Notes: generated from the sequence alone by a model not told the origin. A stretch of 64,000 nucleotides of DNA from Cavia porcellus (GCF_034190915.1 NW_026947491.1:26662101-26726100), one strand, 5' to 3'; shown: positions 24,965 through 40,889, numbered from the stretch's first letter. Translations and numbers: made by a program.

Positions 24965-25208
24965 TTTTTAAATACTCAGTCTGTACCAGGCACCACACTA
25001 TGATTTTACAGTATGACTTTATACTCTGATTTTCATCCCTCTGTATTATCCCATGTAGTTCTCTCAATATCTGATAATGATAATCTGTCCATTTTATAGT
25101 ACATCTGAAGACAGGGGTTACATAACTTGCCTAGAACTACTAAGTAAATGGCCATGCCAGCACTCACATTCAGGATAACTTAACATTAAAGCCTGAACTC
25201 TTGTCAGT
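24965..25208 (+). repeat. MIR SINE
   Basis: GTACCAGGCACCACACTATG...GTCCATTTTATAGTACATCTGAAGACAGGGGTTACATAACTTGCCTAGAACTACTAAGTAAATGG follows the MIR core and 3' part. Confidence 0.75.
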
Positions 25209-25565
25209 TTTTACCAAATCTAAAAACAGTACTATGGGAGAAACAGTGAAATTAGTCAGAGTTTAATAAAAAGAAAGAATAAATAAAACAGTATTATTAA
25301 TATTGTTAGAAATATATAATATACATGTTATCTTCATATACATAAGTTCAAATGACAAAAGTATAAAAATACAGTAATTATTCTTTCCTATAATTACTCA
25401 AACAAAATACACATATCAAGTAATGCCTACTGCATTCTCATCCACAGAAGGAAACGATTAAGGAAAACATACCAGTCTTGATTTATTCACTCTTTTAAAT
25501 AATAAATAAAATGCAAATTCCCATCATTAATATAGCTTTTAATTACTCCTTTTTTAAAAAATTGA

Positions 25566-25715
25566 GAGCTGGCCATGGTGTTGCATGCCAGTAATTCCAG
25601 CATTTGGGGGGCTGAGGCAGGAGGATCACTGTGAATTCAAGGCCAATAAGGGCTATATAGTGAATTCAGGGCCAGCCTAAACTACACAGCAAAAAACCCT
25701 GTTTCTACATAAATA
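25566..25715 (+). repeat. B1-like SINE
   Basis: CTGGCCATGGTGTTGCATGCCAGTAATTCCAGC, then duplicated TTCAAGGCCAATAAGGGC / TTCAGGGCCAGCCTAAAC. Confidence 0.9.
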
Positions 25716-26665
25716 AATAAACTGAGATTATCAGCTATGAGGAATGAAACAGTGGGAGTTCCCTAGAAGCTAAACAAGCACACAGGTACTAGAAGAAAGA
25801 CAAACACTAACAAAATGACTTAAACTAAAAACTTGGCTCATCATTCTGCTCAAGCAAACTAGGCAAACAGAGGCCCAAGGAAAGGAAAGTTACGCACATG
25901 AGAAATGACTTTCTAAAGAGTAGAGAGATAAAGTAGATAGTAAATGCTGTTACTCTATGTTGTCTGTGCTGCACTTTCTGTCCCCAGATGAGCTGGTTCT
26001 TAATGAATAAACTTACACTAACCACTGGGACAACACTGTCCCACCACCTGGCATCCACACCAATGAACTTCAATCAGGCAGCTGGAGGCACCAGGCTTCG
26101 GTGACAGCACTGCTCTCCACCAAGCCTTAGGCCACCTTAGGTAGAGTTTCAGCAATCACTCATTTGTTTTGTTTTGTTTAATTTCAACATTATTTTAAAG
26201 GCACACTAGGGAGGAATGTGAAGGGAGAAAAGAAGTAACAAGAATGCAAGATACAGCAAATCAATTAAAGTTCCTGCCCTCTGATAACTTCTAACTCTAG
26301 CAGAGTGACAGGTAGACAAGTTAACACTTTGCTATGACTGATGTTGAAAGGAAATGATTCAAGCAGCCCATGTAGTAGTTCATAGCTCTAGGAACCTACC
26401 AGCCACCAGGACACCCAGAGAAGAGTGTGGCCTCTGAGAGAAATCAAATTCCTTTGTGGAACAGTTCATCCACAAGATAAGGAAGAAAACCTAATTGGGG
26501 TGCTGCTAAAATCCACAGAAATCCAAAGGATCCCCAGAATGGAGAACAACCCAATCTACACAGGAGAATTCGACACACAGAGAGGGCTGTCCCTGCACCT
26601 CTGCACCACAGCAAACCCCACACCCAAAAGTCTCAAGTTCTTTGGTTCAAATGGGCATCAAAGGC

Positions 26666-26826
26666 TGGATGTGGTAACTCACGCCTGTCATTCCAGCACT
26701 CAGGAGGCTGAAGCAGGAGCATTGCTGCAAGTTCGAAACCAGCCTGAGCTACAAACTGAGTTTGAGGCCAGCCTGAACTGCATAGCAAGACCCTGTCTCA
26801 AAAATCAAAAAAAGAAAAAAAAATAA
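26666..26826 (+). repeat. B1-like SINE
   Basis: GGATGTGGTAACTCACGCCTGTCATTCCAGC...CATAGCAAGACCCTGTCTC with A-rich tail. The 133-codon frame at 26425-26826 runs into this SINE and is not a gene. Confidence 0.9.
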
Positions 26827-26977
26827 AAAGGTAGGGGCATGAAACATGAATCATGAGTTTCAAGAGTCTGTCATACAAAACAGAACTTAGGGAAATTAAT
26901 GAGACAATAAAACTAGTTTAAAATTGTAAATTTAGTTATAAGACTTTCCATATTAGAAAACAAATCATCGCAATTAC

Positions 26978-27077
26978 CAAATTTCATCCTTATGTATTCA
27001 TACGGATCCTCTTGCCATAGCTCTTCATCTTCATCTTTATAGCACATCACAGAAAAAATCACGTCTTCAGAGATATT
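26978..27077 (-). CDS. IPO8: IPO8 exon 10
   Basis: 100 bases, about residues 349-381 plus one base of the next Asp codon. Acceptor ctcatcttag, donor gtaatt. It encodes [20 protein letters not shown] then [13 protein letters not shown]. The acidic [16 protein letters not shown] stretch is a hallmark of the importin-7/8 (Nmd5/Sxm1) group. Confidence 0.95.
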
Positions 27078-28277
27078 CTAAGATGAGAAATGAAGCAACA
27101 AATGGGCACAAGGGTACAGACTATTGAAATTTGGCAACTACCAATAACGTATTTATAGACAACCACTAAGGTGTGAATTTTCCAAACAGGTATTTTAACG
27201 TTTCTTTTAAGCCTGCATGCACCAAAGTGACAGCAGAAAAGCAAGAGCCCCTGACAGGGCATGGCATTAAAAGTTACAGTGGATTAGGATTGTTTTTGAA
27301 TGGCAAGTGACTAAAAGCACAGAAAAGACCAATGTAAACACTAGTTTTTGAAGCAATAACAGGGACAATTAACAAATCAACCTTCAACAATCAACAGATT
27401 TTGATTTCCTTCAAGAAGAAAATGTCAAGTCAGAATTACACCTACTGTTAGATTTATTTTTAAAATTTTTAATATTTCCATGTTGGTTGTTAATGGCAAT
27501 ACATGACCAATATTACAATTTAATCTTCTTTTTCTATCGTTAAAAAAACTATTTCTTATGCTACAAGGTGTTTTTCAGGGGAGAAGGCCTAGCCATAGGC
27601 CCCTCTGGCATACTGCTGCCAGTGTCCACAGGCCATCTGTGCTCTGGTACCTGCTTATACAAAGGCAGGAGCAGATTTCGTCACTTACTTAAATTGAGTA
27701 ATTCTAAGAGAAAAAGAGCCAACCTAAGTGTCGTTTTCTTATTCCTGCATGACAGCCATGTGAAAATCAGACCAAAGGTATCAAGTAGAAAAGAAATGCT
27801 AACACTATTCACTCTTACTTTAAAGGAATAAAGGAAATCAAATGAACTCAGTACTTTATTAACTGCATGGAAGGTATTACTATCTGATCAAAGTGAGTAG
27901 GCAAGTAGCTATTAAGATGTCCACAAAGCATAATACCGAGATACTATGTCTAAGATCGTTAATAAGATAACCTTAGCCAAACTCTACCCTGGGCACCAAA
28001 GGCAAAGGGAAAGAATTTATTTTCTTGACACATACTATTTTATGGTTTGGAGGGGAAGATTCAGATCCTAATGTGTCTCAACTGCTTGGTTATTTAAATA
28101 CTAAGAATTTATTTATTAATGGCCCATAATTTTCCCCTTATATTTTTTCAAAATAGCAATACTGAATTCTATCTTCAAGTAAACAATTACTTTTAATTTC
28201 TGCTACAGAATTTAACTGTCTAAAAAAAAAGATATAAAAAGTTTCCGCTCACATCTACAGAAGAAAATGGTCATATA
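27078..28277. other. Intron 9 left part, no recognised element
   Basis: No exon or clear repeat in 1.2 kb. The 87-codon plus-strand frame at 27568-27831 has no recognised domain. Confidence 0.45.
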
Positions 28278-28292
28278 TCAGATATCATTTTC

Positions 28293-28395
28293 GGCCAGGG
28301 ATTTAGCTCAGCGGCATAAGTGCCTGCCTTGCAAGTGCACAGTCGTGAGTTCAATCCCTGGTACCAAAAAATACACACACACACAAAAAAGGAAC
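28293..28395 (+). repeat. ID-like SINE with CA tail and target duplication
   Basis: GGCCAGGGATTTAGCTCAGCGGCATAAG...GGTACCAAAAAATACACACACACAC. Flanked by AGATA(T/C)CATTTTC at 28280-28292 and 28396-28408. Confidence 0.93.
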
Positions 28396-28758
28396 AGATA
28401 CCATTTTCTGCAAAATAACACCTTAATCAGGCCCTGATGATAGATTTCAAAATTCTTTTGAAATTCTTCATTTAATCCTAGCAACCTTTAGAGGACAGAA
28501 AAATACATGACTTAACAGAAAATAAACAGATTAAATGAGAATTCAAACATGCTCCACGAAAGCCAAGTGTGCCCATTCACAGAATCACCTTAATGCTTAA
28601 ATTTCCAAACCTTTTATATCAGATAGAAGACTGCTCCTTAGACATTATTAATGCAAATAAAACGATACTAACCATAAAATATAGAATTGGTAGCATGCAT
28701 ACCTAGCAAACCTAATTTAACCAGAGATTAATTTTGGGAAGTCACTGTCTGATGTTAC

Positions 28759-28893
28759 CTGTATGTGTGGCTTCATCTGCTTCCAGGTTACAGAATGCAC
28801 GATGCCTTGGTTGAGATAGTTGAATGCTTGCTGAAGAACACGGGGTGCTATGTATTCTTTCTGTCTATACTGATCCAAAATTTTTAGTAGCAC
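28759..28893 (-). CDS. IPO8: IPO8 exon 9
   Basis: 135 bases, 45 whole codons, about residues 304-348. Acceptor tcctgtag, donor gtaaca. It encodes [20 protein letters not shown] then [20 protein letters not shown] and KPHIQ. Two conservative differences from the human protein as I recall it (Ile for Val after KEY, and GIVHSV). Confidence 0.94.
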
Positions 28894-30590
28894 CTACAGG
28901 AAAAAAGGAAAAAAAATAGGAGCTAAATGTAAGGTTAAAAGAGGTGGGGGACATTTTAAGTATGACATAAAATCCAGAATACCGATATAAAAATTAGCAC
29001 ATTTTGAGGAAAGTCTGCATTTTATAAGAAAGCTCATGTGGTACTATTAATTCTCATATATGTCCATGTTCTACTAAACTAAAGGTATCTTATCACAACT
29101 TCCAGGCAGGTGTCTCAGCTGCTTGTGGGACTACTCAGGGAGAAAAAAATCTAACTTCTATTCTACTTCTAGCTCTCCAAAATAAAGTAAGACTCCTGTT
29201 TTTAAAAATAACAGATGTGAAAAAAATACCAGATGTGACTGAATAAACATTTAAAATCTTCCATATAGCAAGGGAAAGAACAGATTTTATTACTTGAATC
29301 AAACGTGATTTCAGATTGGAGAGAAATGTTATTTAACAAAACAGTATTGGCACAACTGATTAGCCCTCTGGATAAAAAAATTAAATTAGGTCCCTAACTC
29401 ATCTTCATACTAAAATAAGCTCCAGATGGAAAAATATTTCAACAACACAATCACAGAGTTCTTAGAAGTCAGAGACTTTTACTTTATAATGTCAGCTCAG
29501 AGAAGCTGTGTGTAAACACCCAGAAATGAGGCGTTCTCTCTCTCGAGGCTGAGGAAGCACCCTCACACAGGAGCGGAGTGTGGCTACGGCACAACCCACA
29601 GCACCCTGGTCTTCAGCACTTCGCTCCCTACCAACTTGCCAAATCTTTCAAAATACGTACAGTTTATAAATTCAGAATATGAACTGCATTCAAGTAACAT
29701 TTATTTAGGTTTACAAGACTTGTCAGAAGCGCTATTATCACCTAGAAATTCCTTGTGTAATGGACGCTAAAAAGATACTGACCACGATTCTTCCTGGCAC
29801 AGTTGTGGCTAAGACAAAGTGGGGAGCTGAAGGTAAGCCACAGCAGTGCAGGAACGAATGATTCTTGATGAGAAAACTAATTTTAAAAATCAGGAACCTA
29901 TATTCTAATTAGCCAAGTACAAAGAAACGATGACAAGGATGCAAAGACATGAGATTTTTAAATATACGTTTATAAGATACTAGAAAAATCAACCACACTT
30001 CAAGTGGATATGAACTTTTAGATGCTTAGTGGAATTTCACAAGAACAGAAAGCAGGCCTCATCAGCTCCTTGGTTATCCTGGTATCCACTGTGAATTGCT
30101 AAACAGATCATTTTATTCACTATTCACTAATTTCCCCTAATGATTTGCATTAGTGGGCCAACAAAACAATTGTGAGAAAGTATACCTAGCTTTCCTGAAC
30201 TGTGGCACAGTATTCTTTAACATGTTTTACTAGCCAAAATGATGGTCCATAAATAGAAGCACTCTCCTTAAGGCGACAGGCAGAATGTACCTAACTTTGG
30301 ATCACTAACAATAAGGTTGTATGAAAGCCTAACACCACCCCTTTTTCTCATTAAAGCCACTACCCACACCTTGTTAATTAGTCTTTGCTTCTCCATAGGG
30401 TCCTGGTACAGCAAGTGGTTAGTAATTAAGTTTTGTTCAAATATAAACAAAAATACATGACCCAAGGGCAACACTCCTCCATAGCTTTTAAAATCTGTAA
30501 ATATTATTATTATCCTGCTTCCTCAAGAATTCATTTTCACTGTATACAACAGTTCCCAAATTCTATACTTACACAGATGTGTAAGTTTTT
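28894..30590. other. Intron 8 part, no recognised element
   Basis: 1.7 kb of intron without an exon or clear repeat. Slightly GC-richer around 29.5-29.65 kb. The frame at 30268-30474 (minus) shows nothing recognisable. Confidence 0.45.
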
Positions 30591-30599
30591 TTGTTTTTG

Positions 30600-30812
30600 T
30601 CTTTTGGAAGTACTTTTTTCAGGGTTGGAGATTGAACCTAGGGTCTCATACATGCTAGGCAAGAGCTCTGTCACTGTGCTACATTTTTAGCCCTTTTTAT
30701 TTTGAAATAGGGCCTCAATAAGTTGACCAGACTGGGTTCAAACTTGTGATACTCCTGCCTCAGCCTCCCAAGAAACTGGATTACAGGAATGTGCCACCAC
30801 AAACAATTTAAG
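30600..30812 (-). repeat. ID-like SINE followed by B1-like SINE
   Basis: 30605-30693 is a diverged antisense ID (GTTGGAGATTGAACCTAGG...CACTGTGCTACATTTTTAGCCC). 30698-30805 is an antisense B1 (GAAATAGGGCCTCAATAAG...GGATTACAGGAATGTGCC). Confidence 0.8.
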
Positions 30813-31221
30813 ATACATAAATTCTCAGTTGAGAGTCTTAACATCTAAGCTCTTAAAACAGAAAAATTCATGTTATATAAATCTTTTAAGATAAAAATAT
30901 ACAGACAAAGAGATGAAGTTCCTAGTTTGTTTGGAGACTGAGACAGAAGGCCCATAGTCTGAGGCCACCTTGGGCAGCTCTATGAGATCCTGTCACCAAA
31001 ATAACTAATTAATTAATTAAAATAAAATAAAAGGCTCCCTATGCAGCTTAGACACAGAGCAAGCATAACTCCTAGATTCTGTACTTAATATTGCAAGAGA
31101 GAAAGACAGAGAGAAGAGGCAAAGCTCAAAGAAAAAAGTTCTTTAAAAACTTGAAAAAGGTCAGAGAATTAACAGACAAACCCAATCTAATCTAACACTC
31201 GTTTCTGCCTCTTAAAAGGTT

Positions 31222-31345
31222 TGGGCTGAACAATGGATGCACACTTGTAAACCTAGGGCTCAAGAGGCTGAGGCAGGAAGACTTCCCTGAGTTGAGGCCA
31301 GCCTGGGCTACATTGAAAGACCCTATATATCCTAAAAAAAGGTTT
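31222..31345 (+). repeat. B1-like SINE
   Basis: Decayed head, then GCTCAAGAGGCTGAGGCAGGAAGAC and TTGAGGCCAGCCTGGGCTACA. Another partial B1 lies at about 30935-31000. Confidence 0.78.
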
Positions 31346-31459
31346 GGATCCATAGTCTAGTAGTCAGGATAGGCAGTTCTGGTGGCAGCCACCCTGTGAC
31401 ATTTAATACTAAAACTAATTATATTGTATTAGTTCTAAGAGCTGCCATTTCATCCTCTA

Positions 31460-31497
31460 TAAATATATAATGTTATATATAAATATATATATATGTT
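31460..31497. repeat. AT dinucleotide-rich microsatellite
   Basis: ATAAATATATAATGTTATATATAAATATATATATATG. Confidence 0.8.
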
Positions 31498-31507
31498 CAT
31501 GATCTAC

Positions 31508-31592
31508 TTTTTTCCTGGTACTGGGAATTGAACTCATGACCCCGCACTTGACAGGTAGGTGCTGTGTTCCTAAGCTACATTTTGGCCCTTCA
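31508..31592 (-). repeat. ID-like SINE
   Basis: Antisense TTTTCCTGGTACTGGGAATTGAACTC...CCTAAGCTACATTTTGGCCC. It ends 85 bases left of exon 8. Confidence 0.85.
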
Positions 31593-31628
31593 TGATCTAC
31601 TCTTAAAGTCACAGAAATAGTTTAGCTA

Positions 31629-31769
<141 letters not shown>

Positions 31770-32350
31770 TCAAAGATAAAATGTTTAAAATGTGAAATTT
31801 TAAAACAAATTATGTTCATTGGTTTAAATAAATCATTACAAGATGTATTCTGCTGGGGCAGAAAACCAATACTTTATTCTTTCTCAAAGCCATAAAATGA
31901 GATCTTAGGAAACCATACTCATGGTTACGCATTTATGTACTTAGGACCTAACTAAACTTACACATTTCATACAGAAGCATTTGCCTTCTAACCCAGGAGA
32001 CTCTAAAGGGCCAACATTAAGAATTAAAATGCTCTACCTGACAAGGAACAGATTTCTTTCAAAAAATGCTTATAAAATTATATTTTCTTAAGGAACTAGT
32101 GGCCCTGCACCTTTTTTGCATAATTTATGGATATTTCCAATGGCCTGAAGAATAGAAATATTCATATAAAAAGTTTCTCACCTCATTATCATCTCATAAT
32201 CAATGATCACAAGTAAATCACTTTAAACAGAATGACTCTTGGCTCTCGATGGGCATACAATCATATACTGCAGTACAACAAGGGAAGTATTCACTATCTA
32301 CATCCTGACTACTATTTCTGATTGCAATACAATTAATTAATAGAGCATCA

Positions 32351-32446
<96 letters not shown>

Positions 32447-33080
32447 CTAAAACAATGAAATGCACTAGATTAAATTTCTACACAAAAACAATTTAAGTGA
32501 TAACAAAAATAGAATAAATCTCAGTACAAATGAAGTCCCATTAAATGAGAAGTTAGATTGCTATGCAATTGCCAATTCTCACTTCATAGATGCTACATAA
32601 CCAATTTCAACTACTGCTACTGTTCGTGTTTATCTACCATCTTTGAAAAGATCAAACAAGTAGAAAACAAAATACAAATGCCACGGTCCCTTGATGAAGT
32701 TCTAAGATGATGAAACAGTTCAACATTTTGATGTGGGTGCCAATAACCCAAATGTTATCAAAATTCACTAATTTTAAAATTACCAATTTTGTGCATTTAT
32801 GTATATACATTAAACCTCTAAACACTTTGTTTCAAGAATATCCACAATGGGACTGGGGTATATCTCTGCAGGAGAGTGTAAATTTCAAACTCAGTTCAAT
32901 CCCAAATTTCCAAAAGAAGAAGAAGAAGAAAAAAAACCTGTACCCTTTAGATTGGCTTAAATTTTAAAATATGAAGTACAAATGAAAAAAAGTGAATTTT
33001 TAAATTTCTCAAAATATGTAAAAAGTACAAAACCATTATCTCCCTCAGAGTGCACCCCTTCATTTCAGACATGCTTTTCC
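32447..33080. other. Intron 6 part, no clear element
   Basis: No exon. A decayed ID-like patch at about 32850-32910 ends in a (GAA)n run (32914-32932). Confidence 0.4.
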
Positions 33081-33084
33081 AATT

Positions 33085-33490
33085 ATTCTTATCACTTTCT
33101 GAAATAGTTTGCAGGTCTTCTTCCAGGGGTGTCCTTCAGTTGTGCTGTCTTGGTTGCCTTGATGTCCTGAATTGATTCAAAACATTTACCTGTCAAGGTC
33201 ACTTTGACTTTGGGAAACAGCAAGAAGTTGCAAGGTACCAGATGCAGGGAGTAAGTGGAGGAGGACCCTCTGTTACGTCTCTACAACCCTGCCTTCTGCT
33301 GGATGGCCCTCAGCAGCAGCACTCTCCATACTGACACACCCAGAAAGACACAACACAAGTCAGGACTTCCACAAGTGCTTGGGAAAGTGGCACGAATGAT
33401 GGGACAAAAGTATTAAAAGCCAATGGTGAGTTCGAGGGAAATTAATGGCATGTATAAAAACATAAAAATATCTTATTAAATCTTAGATGA
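33085..33490 (+). repeat. DNA-transposon-like fossil, copy 2
   Basis: Longest copy of the family also at 24.8 and 62.3 kb. It shares CCTGAATTGATTCAAAACATTTACCT, CAAGGTCACTTTGACTTTGGGAA, TTCCACAAGTGCTTGGGAAAGTGG and GAGGGAAATTAATGGCATG with the 62-kb copy. No intact frame. Confidence 0.5.
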
Positions 33491-33740
33491 AAAATGAATT
33501 TTAGTATATCTACACGTACTGCTTTTACAAATACTGTATTATAAATTGCAGAGAAAAAGTCTAGAAATATTATTTTTACATTTTTTTCCATTTTAGTAGG
33601 AACATAGTCTTTTTTTTTTTACTTTTATCTGAGCTTATTAAAAATGAGTAGAGTACTATGATCATCATTCTATCGGGATTCATGGGTCACCGCCTGCTTG
33701 GTGGTATAGTGCCTGCTCGACATGCATGAGGCTAATCTTA

Positions 33741-36281
<2,541 letters not shown>

Positions 36282-36564
36282 CTATAAACAATAACTGAGA
36301 AATATTTCTAATTGCATAGAAACAAATCAACAACAACAAAGCCATACACTGCCTTATATTCTCTATCTGGACTGCTGAAATAGCTGAAAGGAGTTTTAAG
36401 GGCACATCTCCTTGTTTTAGGCAAGTTACCTAGAATCTTTCTAGAAAAAATAGTTTAAAAGGACCCAGGACTATCCTAAAAATTTCTTATGTAAATTTAT
36501 CTAGCATTTAAATTAATTTTCATCAAACCACAATTTTTCTATAAAATAGAAGCTGATGTGTTTT

Positions 36565-36698
36565 TGTTTTTTGTTTTTGGGTTTTTTGAGACAGGGTCTC
36601 ACTATGTAGCCCAGACTGGCCTCCAAATCATAACAATCTTCCTGCCTCAGCCTCTGCGTGCTGGGATTGCAGGCACACACCACCATGCCTGGCTCTGA
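36565..36698 (-). repeat. B1-like SINE
   Basis: GAGACAGGGTCTCACTATGTAGCCC...GCTGGGATTGCAGGCACACACCACCATGCCTGGC. Confidence 0.93.
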
Positions 36699-37204
36699 TG
36701 TTCTAGTTTACATGGACATTCACGTTACATAGCAAGTAACGTAGGGAGAGTTTTCCTATATTGTCCTGTGTTGAGAAGTTAGTGTTCTTAGATCACTTTA
36801 ATTGCTATACATCTAAATTGTTCTCTAAAAATTCTACAAATACAATATGAACTGAACAATTTGATACAGAGAAAGCTATAGAGTTTTGTATGCAAAGGTA
36901 GCAATCCTCTCGAGAAGCCAAAAGGTACAATTAAATGTGATACTAGTCCTCCACCTCCCAAACTATCATGGAAAAGAATATCACTAACAGAGAAACTAAC
37001 ATTTCCCATCTTGCATCTAGAAAGATACTTAACTTGATTTACTTATAATCAAATGTTTAGATATGTCTATATCATAGGTTTTAGGGTAAGCTGTTAGTAA
37101 ATGATGCTCTGAAACTAATAAATTTGAGAAGCACTGCACAGTATTATGTCTTGGAAATCAGCAATGTCACTAGAAAGTTCAAGCTTCTTCAATTAATTGC
37201 AGTC

Positions 37205-37315
37205 AAATGGTCTGGGGGTACAGCTCAGTGACAGACCAACTGCCTCAAACACACAAGGCCCTGAGTTAGATCCCCTGTAACAAACACATGTGCATGCACG
37301 CACAAACACAGGAAA
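37205..37315 (+). repeat. ID-like SINE (older variant)
   Basis: GGTCTGGGGGTACAGCTCAGTGACAGACC...GGCCCTGAGTTAGATCCCCTG. It lies 125 bases from exon 4. Confidence 0.82.
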
Positions 37316-37439
37316 TAGAATAAACACAGTAAGTAAATACGTTCAATTGTGTTTAATGCCGCCTTGTCCAAGCTAATCTGATTCTGCAGAACACCCACAA
37401 ACACACTTCCAAACACAACTTACTTCCAAAGTCACTTAC

Positions 37440-37598
37440 TCATAAGTCTTCACCAGTTGATACAGACATAATAAACTGCCAAGCCAGCTTCCACTGTTCT
37501 GGGATTGCAAGTAATAGTCTATCTTGTCCACCACTGCTGGCCAGTGACCAGGAAAATCATGTTTAATGATGACACGAAGACACATTGTTAACTGGACT
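37440..37598 (-). CDS. IPO8: IPO8 exon 4
   Basis: 159 bases, about residues 108-160 with split codons at both ends (Arg in, Glu out). Acceptor ctcaccttatag, donor gtaagt (consensus). It encodes [20 protein letters not shown] then [20 protein letters not shown] and [13 protein letters not shown]. The KHDFPGHWP motif follows the importin-beta N-terminal domain in this family. Confidence 0.95.
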
Positions 37599-38840
37599 CT
37601 ATAAGGTGAGGGAAAAGGCCAAAATTTACACAGTTATAAGTACCACGTGTCAAAGACTTCTACTATCTTACATAGAAGTACTCTTGCCCTCTATTTGCCC
37701 ACGCTATCCAACCATAGTCATGCATCACTTGACAAGCTGGATAATGTTCTGAGAAATGTGTTAAGAAGGTGAGTTGCATTAACAACACAGAGTATACTCT
37801 CATAAAACAGGATGGCTACCTTCCCACCGAGTGACTGAGGGGCCACCGATGTTTTTGTGGTTGACCAAAACATCACTATGCAGCTCTTGGCTGTATCTAC
37901 ATGGATGGGAGGGGGAAAAAAGTAGTCCAATATAAAAACAAAACCTCCTCAATGGCCCCATTTATTTAAATAAACAGAATGGAGGATATCTTAAAGTAAA
38001 TGAAACTTTTCAAACTGTGATTTTAAAAAACCTTAAAAATGAGTACATAAAAATTTCAAGACAATGAATCCATTAAAAACATGTATCATTTCAGACAAAC
38101 CTTGTGGATAGGTGGCAGGAGTACGGGACATAGAGTAGAGACCTACACACTGCAGGACCCTCCTCCACGCACCACCATGACCACTGCCCCTCAGCAGCTG
38201 AGCCAGCCTGGTGGGCTGCACCTGCCAGAGCAGGCTGAGACACTAACTTCTGTTCTCTGAGCATAAGAAAGAAGCATGTATTAATTAGGCATCTCTAGGA
38301 AAACGAAGAGCTACTTTCAAAGAAATAAACGAGAAAAGCAACAGGAAAGGTATGAGCAGGAAAAGAGAATACGCCTTTAGTGAAAGCACAAAGTGAAGAG
38401 GTAAAAGATCTCCTAACACTTAGATCAGTAATCATTTCCTCAGTGGAATCTCAACTGTATTTGAGATTTAAAAAGAAATAAGGAAAAGCATCCCTTTTAC
38501 AAGTTACAATTAATCTTATCACTAAATACAACCCACAGGTCATCTGCAAATGGTAAGAAAATTAACCTGGCAAAAAAGGATTCTATAGGGCAAAAGAAAA
38601 AAAAAAGTATTCAGTTGAGTAGCCAATAACTTGGATTCACAGGAACTGGTAAAATTATACAACATAATGGCTTTTCCTTATGTTGCAATATGTATTTGAA
38701 AATTTTCTTTCCAATGCTTTTAAGTAAATCTGGATAATGAGAAGACAAGTCAGTCTGCAGGGACAAATACAATTAAGTCTAAGACACAGAAGCAGCAAAG
38801 CCACAAAGAACCACGTTAAATAATAAAGACAGAGATTCCC
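37599..38840. other. Intron 3, downstream of the endogenous retrovirus
   Basis: No recognised element between exon 4 and the retroviral insertion. Frames at 37718-37930 and 38033-38221 (minus) are unremarkable. Confidence 0.45.
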
Positions 38841-38927
38841 TTCTATGCAATAGAACCCATGCTGTATTGCATAGAAGCAAGCTATCCTTTAACTGAGTAG
38901 TCATACTTCTATGCAATACAACCCATG
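38841..38927. repeat. Inverted plus direct repeat before the LTR
   Basis: TTCTATGCAATA (38841-38852) is inverted at 38865-38876 and repeated directly at 38907-38918. The direct copies extend to TTCTATGCAATA(G/C)AACCCATG, 66 bases apart, and the second runs into the first bases of the LTR. Confidence 0.9.
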
Positions 38928-39300
38928 AGGAGACTCTGCCCAAGGGGACTGGAGTGAATGGGAAAAAGAAAGGACCCCTGGATGCATGGTTACGTTTAGT
39001 GCAGAGCTGCAGGCCAAGAGTCAGCAGAATCAACAATTATTCTCAGAGATGTTTGACTGGCCACTGTGTGCCCTCTGCCTGGGAAAATTGCTTAAACTAG
39101 GTATACTTGTGTCATGTAACAAACCATCCCATTCCTGTCCCCTGACCAAAATTCCTATACAAATGTTACAAGTGCGTTTCTTCTGTCATTGTTCTTCTGT
39201 CCTTCAGTTACAAATAAATAAGCACAGAGGTCTCAGCTAGCTGCTGTTTCCTGAGGTTTTCTCACACAAAGAAGCAACCCGTCTGCATTTCTTGGTGACA
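38926..39300 (+). repeat. 5' LTR of the endogenous retrovirus
   Basis: Starts TGAGGAGACT and carries CAAATAAATAAGC near its end as a poly(A) signal. It ends around CTTGGTGACA by comparison with the 3' LTR; the exact end is uncertain. Confidence 0.7.
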
Positions 39301-40889
39301 GAGGTAAGCCTCACCTTAGATTACAACAATACTTCAGTGGTCAAACAGCTTCAAACTTGAACTTTCCAATACACATACAGCAAAGTTCAAAAAAGAAAAT
39401 CTGCTGTGTTCATAAATTTGCTTAACAGTTGAACCAAAAGCTGACTTGAAGAAACCTACAAGGACCAAGTGAGTCACACATTGCCTCAGCACGGACACAA
39501 AGGGGTGACACTTGTCTAAGTGCTGCTCTCACCCAGACAACACAGAATGCTTGTGTAAGTGCGTTAAAATATTTGTCATTGTGATTTTTGTGTGTGCTTT
39601 ATTCACATAAAACATGGTAACATGGCTCTGAAGAAAGTAATACCAGGAGTAATAAGAGGAAAACTGTGAGAACTATGATAGAGTTAGAGAAATCACTGCA
39701 AAATGTGTTAAAGTCCTGGGAAAATGTATTGTAAGTGTAATTTTTAGGCCTCAGAACCAAATATTTGGTTTTCCATTATTTCTTAAGGGGAAAATGCATT
39801 CAGTTCTTGCAAATTTGGAAGGAACTAAGTCCGACAACTCAGGCATCACTGTAATCTTCATCCTCTGTGTAGAGGCACAGTCGCACACTGTGACAAGTGA
39901 TGCCCACAATGGGGCACAAACTCATGTATGAAGCACAGATACAGCAGGGCAGCACTAGGATGGAGAAAACTGCAGGGCTAAGCCTGCAGCTACAAACAGC
40001 GTAGGGGAACAGAGTCCCACAGCCTGAAAACGGTCAGGACATCCAACTCTTCACATTAGTCTCAGGAAAGGAGACACAGCCTCCATGGAATAGTCTGGAA
40101 CATGTTGGCAAAGCTGCAGCCCAGATTCTGCAACTCAGAGGGTATCGCTGTCTGACTGCTTACTGAGCGGGGGCAGTCTATCTTCACAAACTCTTCCTCT
40201 TATCTTCTCTTTCATCCCCTCACTTCAGTTTCATCTTGAGATCACCTAGAGAAATCCTAGCTGGTCAATTACTAGCTAAGAGGGGGACACTGTTTCTCAT
40301 TCTACTCATTTACTTTCATTTTTCATGCTTTGCCTATGACATGGGTCAGACTTTAAAGAGAAAAAACGACTCAAACAACATTTACAATGTCTCTTAAACA
40401 CATCTGACTGCAAATAAATAAATACATACATAAATAAATAAAAGGAAATAGAAAAAAAAAGACCAATAAAAGGCTAACGGCAACAAAAGTCAAGACAGTA
40501 AAACATGCTGAGAACAGATTCATTAGGGACATGAAAATTCCCATCAGCACTGCTACAAAACTCAAGTATGGCCAATTACAACACCTACAGATGTTCATTT
40601 GAGCTGAACAATTTTTTCTTTTTTCTTGGCTGGAGATTTCCATGGAAAACTGTTTACATGTTTTCAGACAGAACCTTATCTCAAATGCTTGATATCAAGA
40701 AAATTTAGTTCTATAAATGCTCTGCCAATTGTCTGCATGCAATCATTTCAAAGTTTTTTTCATTGGTATCAACAGATAACATAAAAGTGGTGAGAGCAAA
40801 TATCCCAAACAGAGGAAAAGCTCTTATGGGTTAGAAATTAAAACAACACAGCTTATCAACTCCAGTATGGGCATCAACACTCTTGTTTT

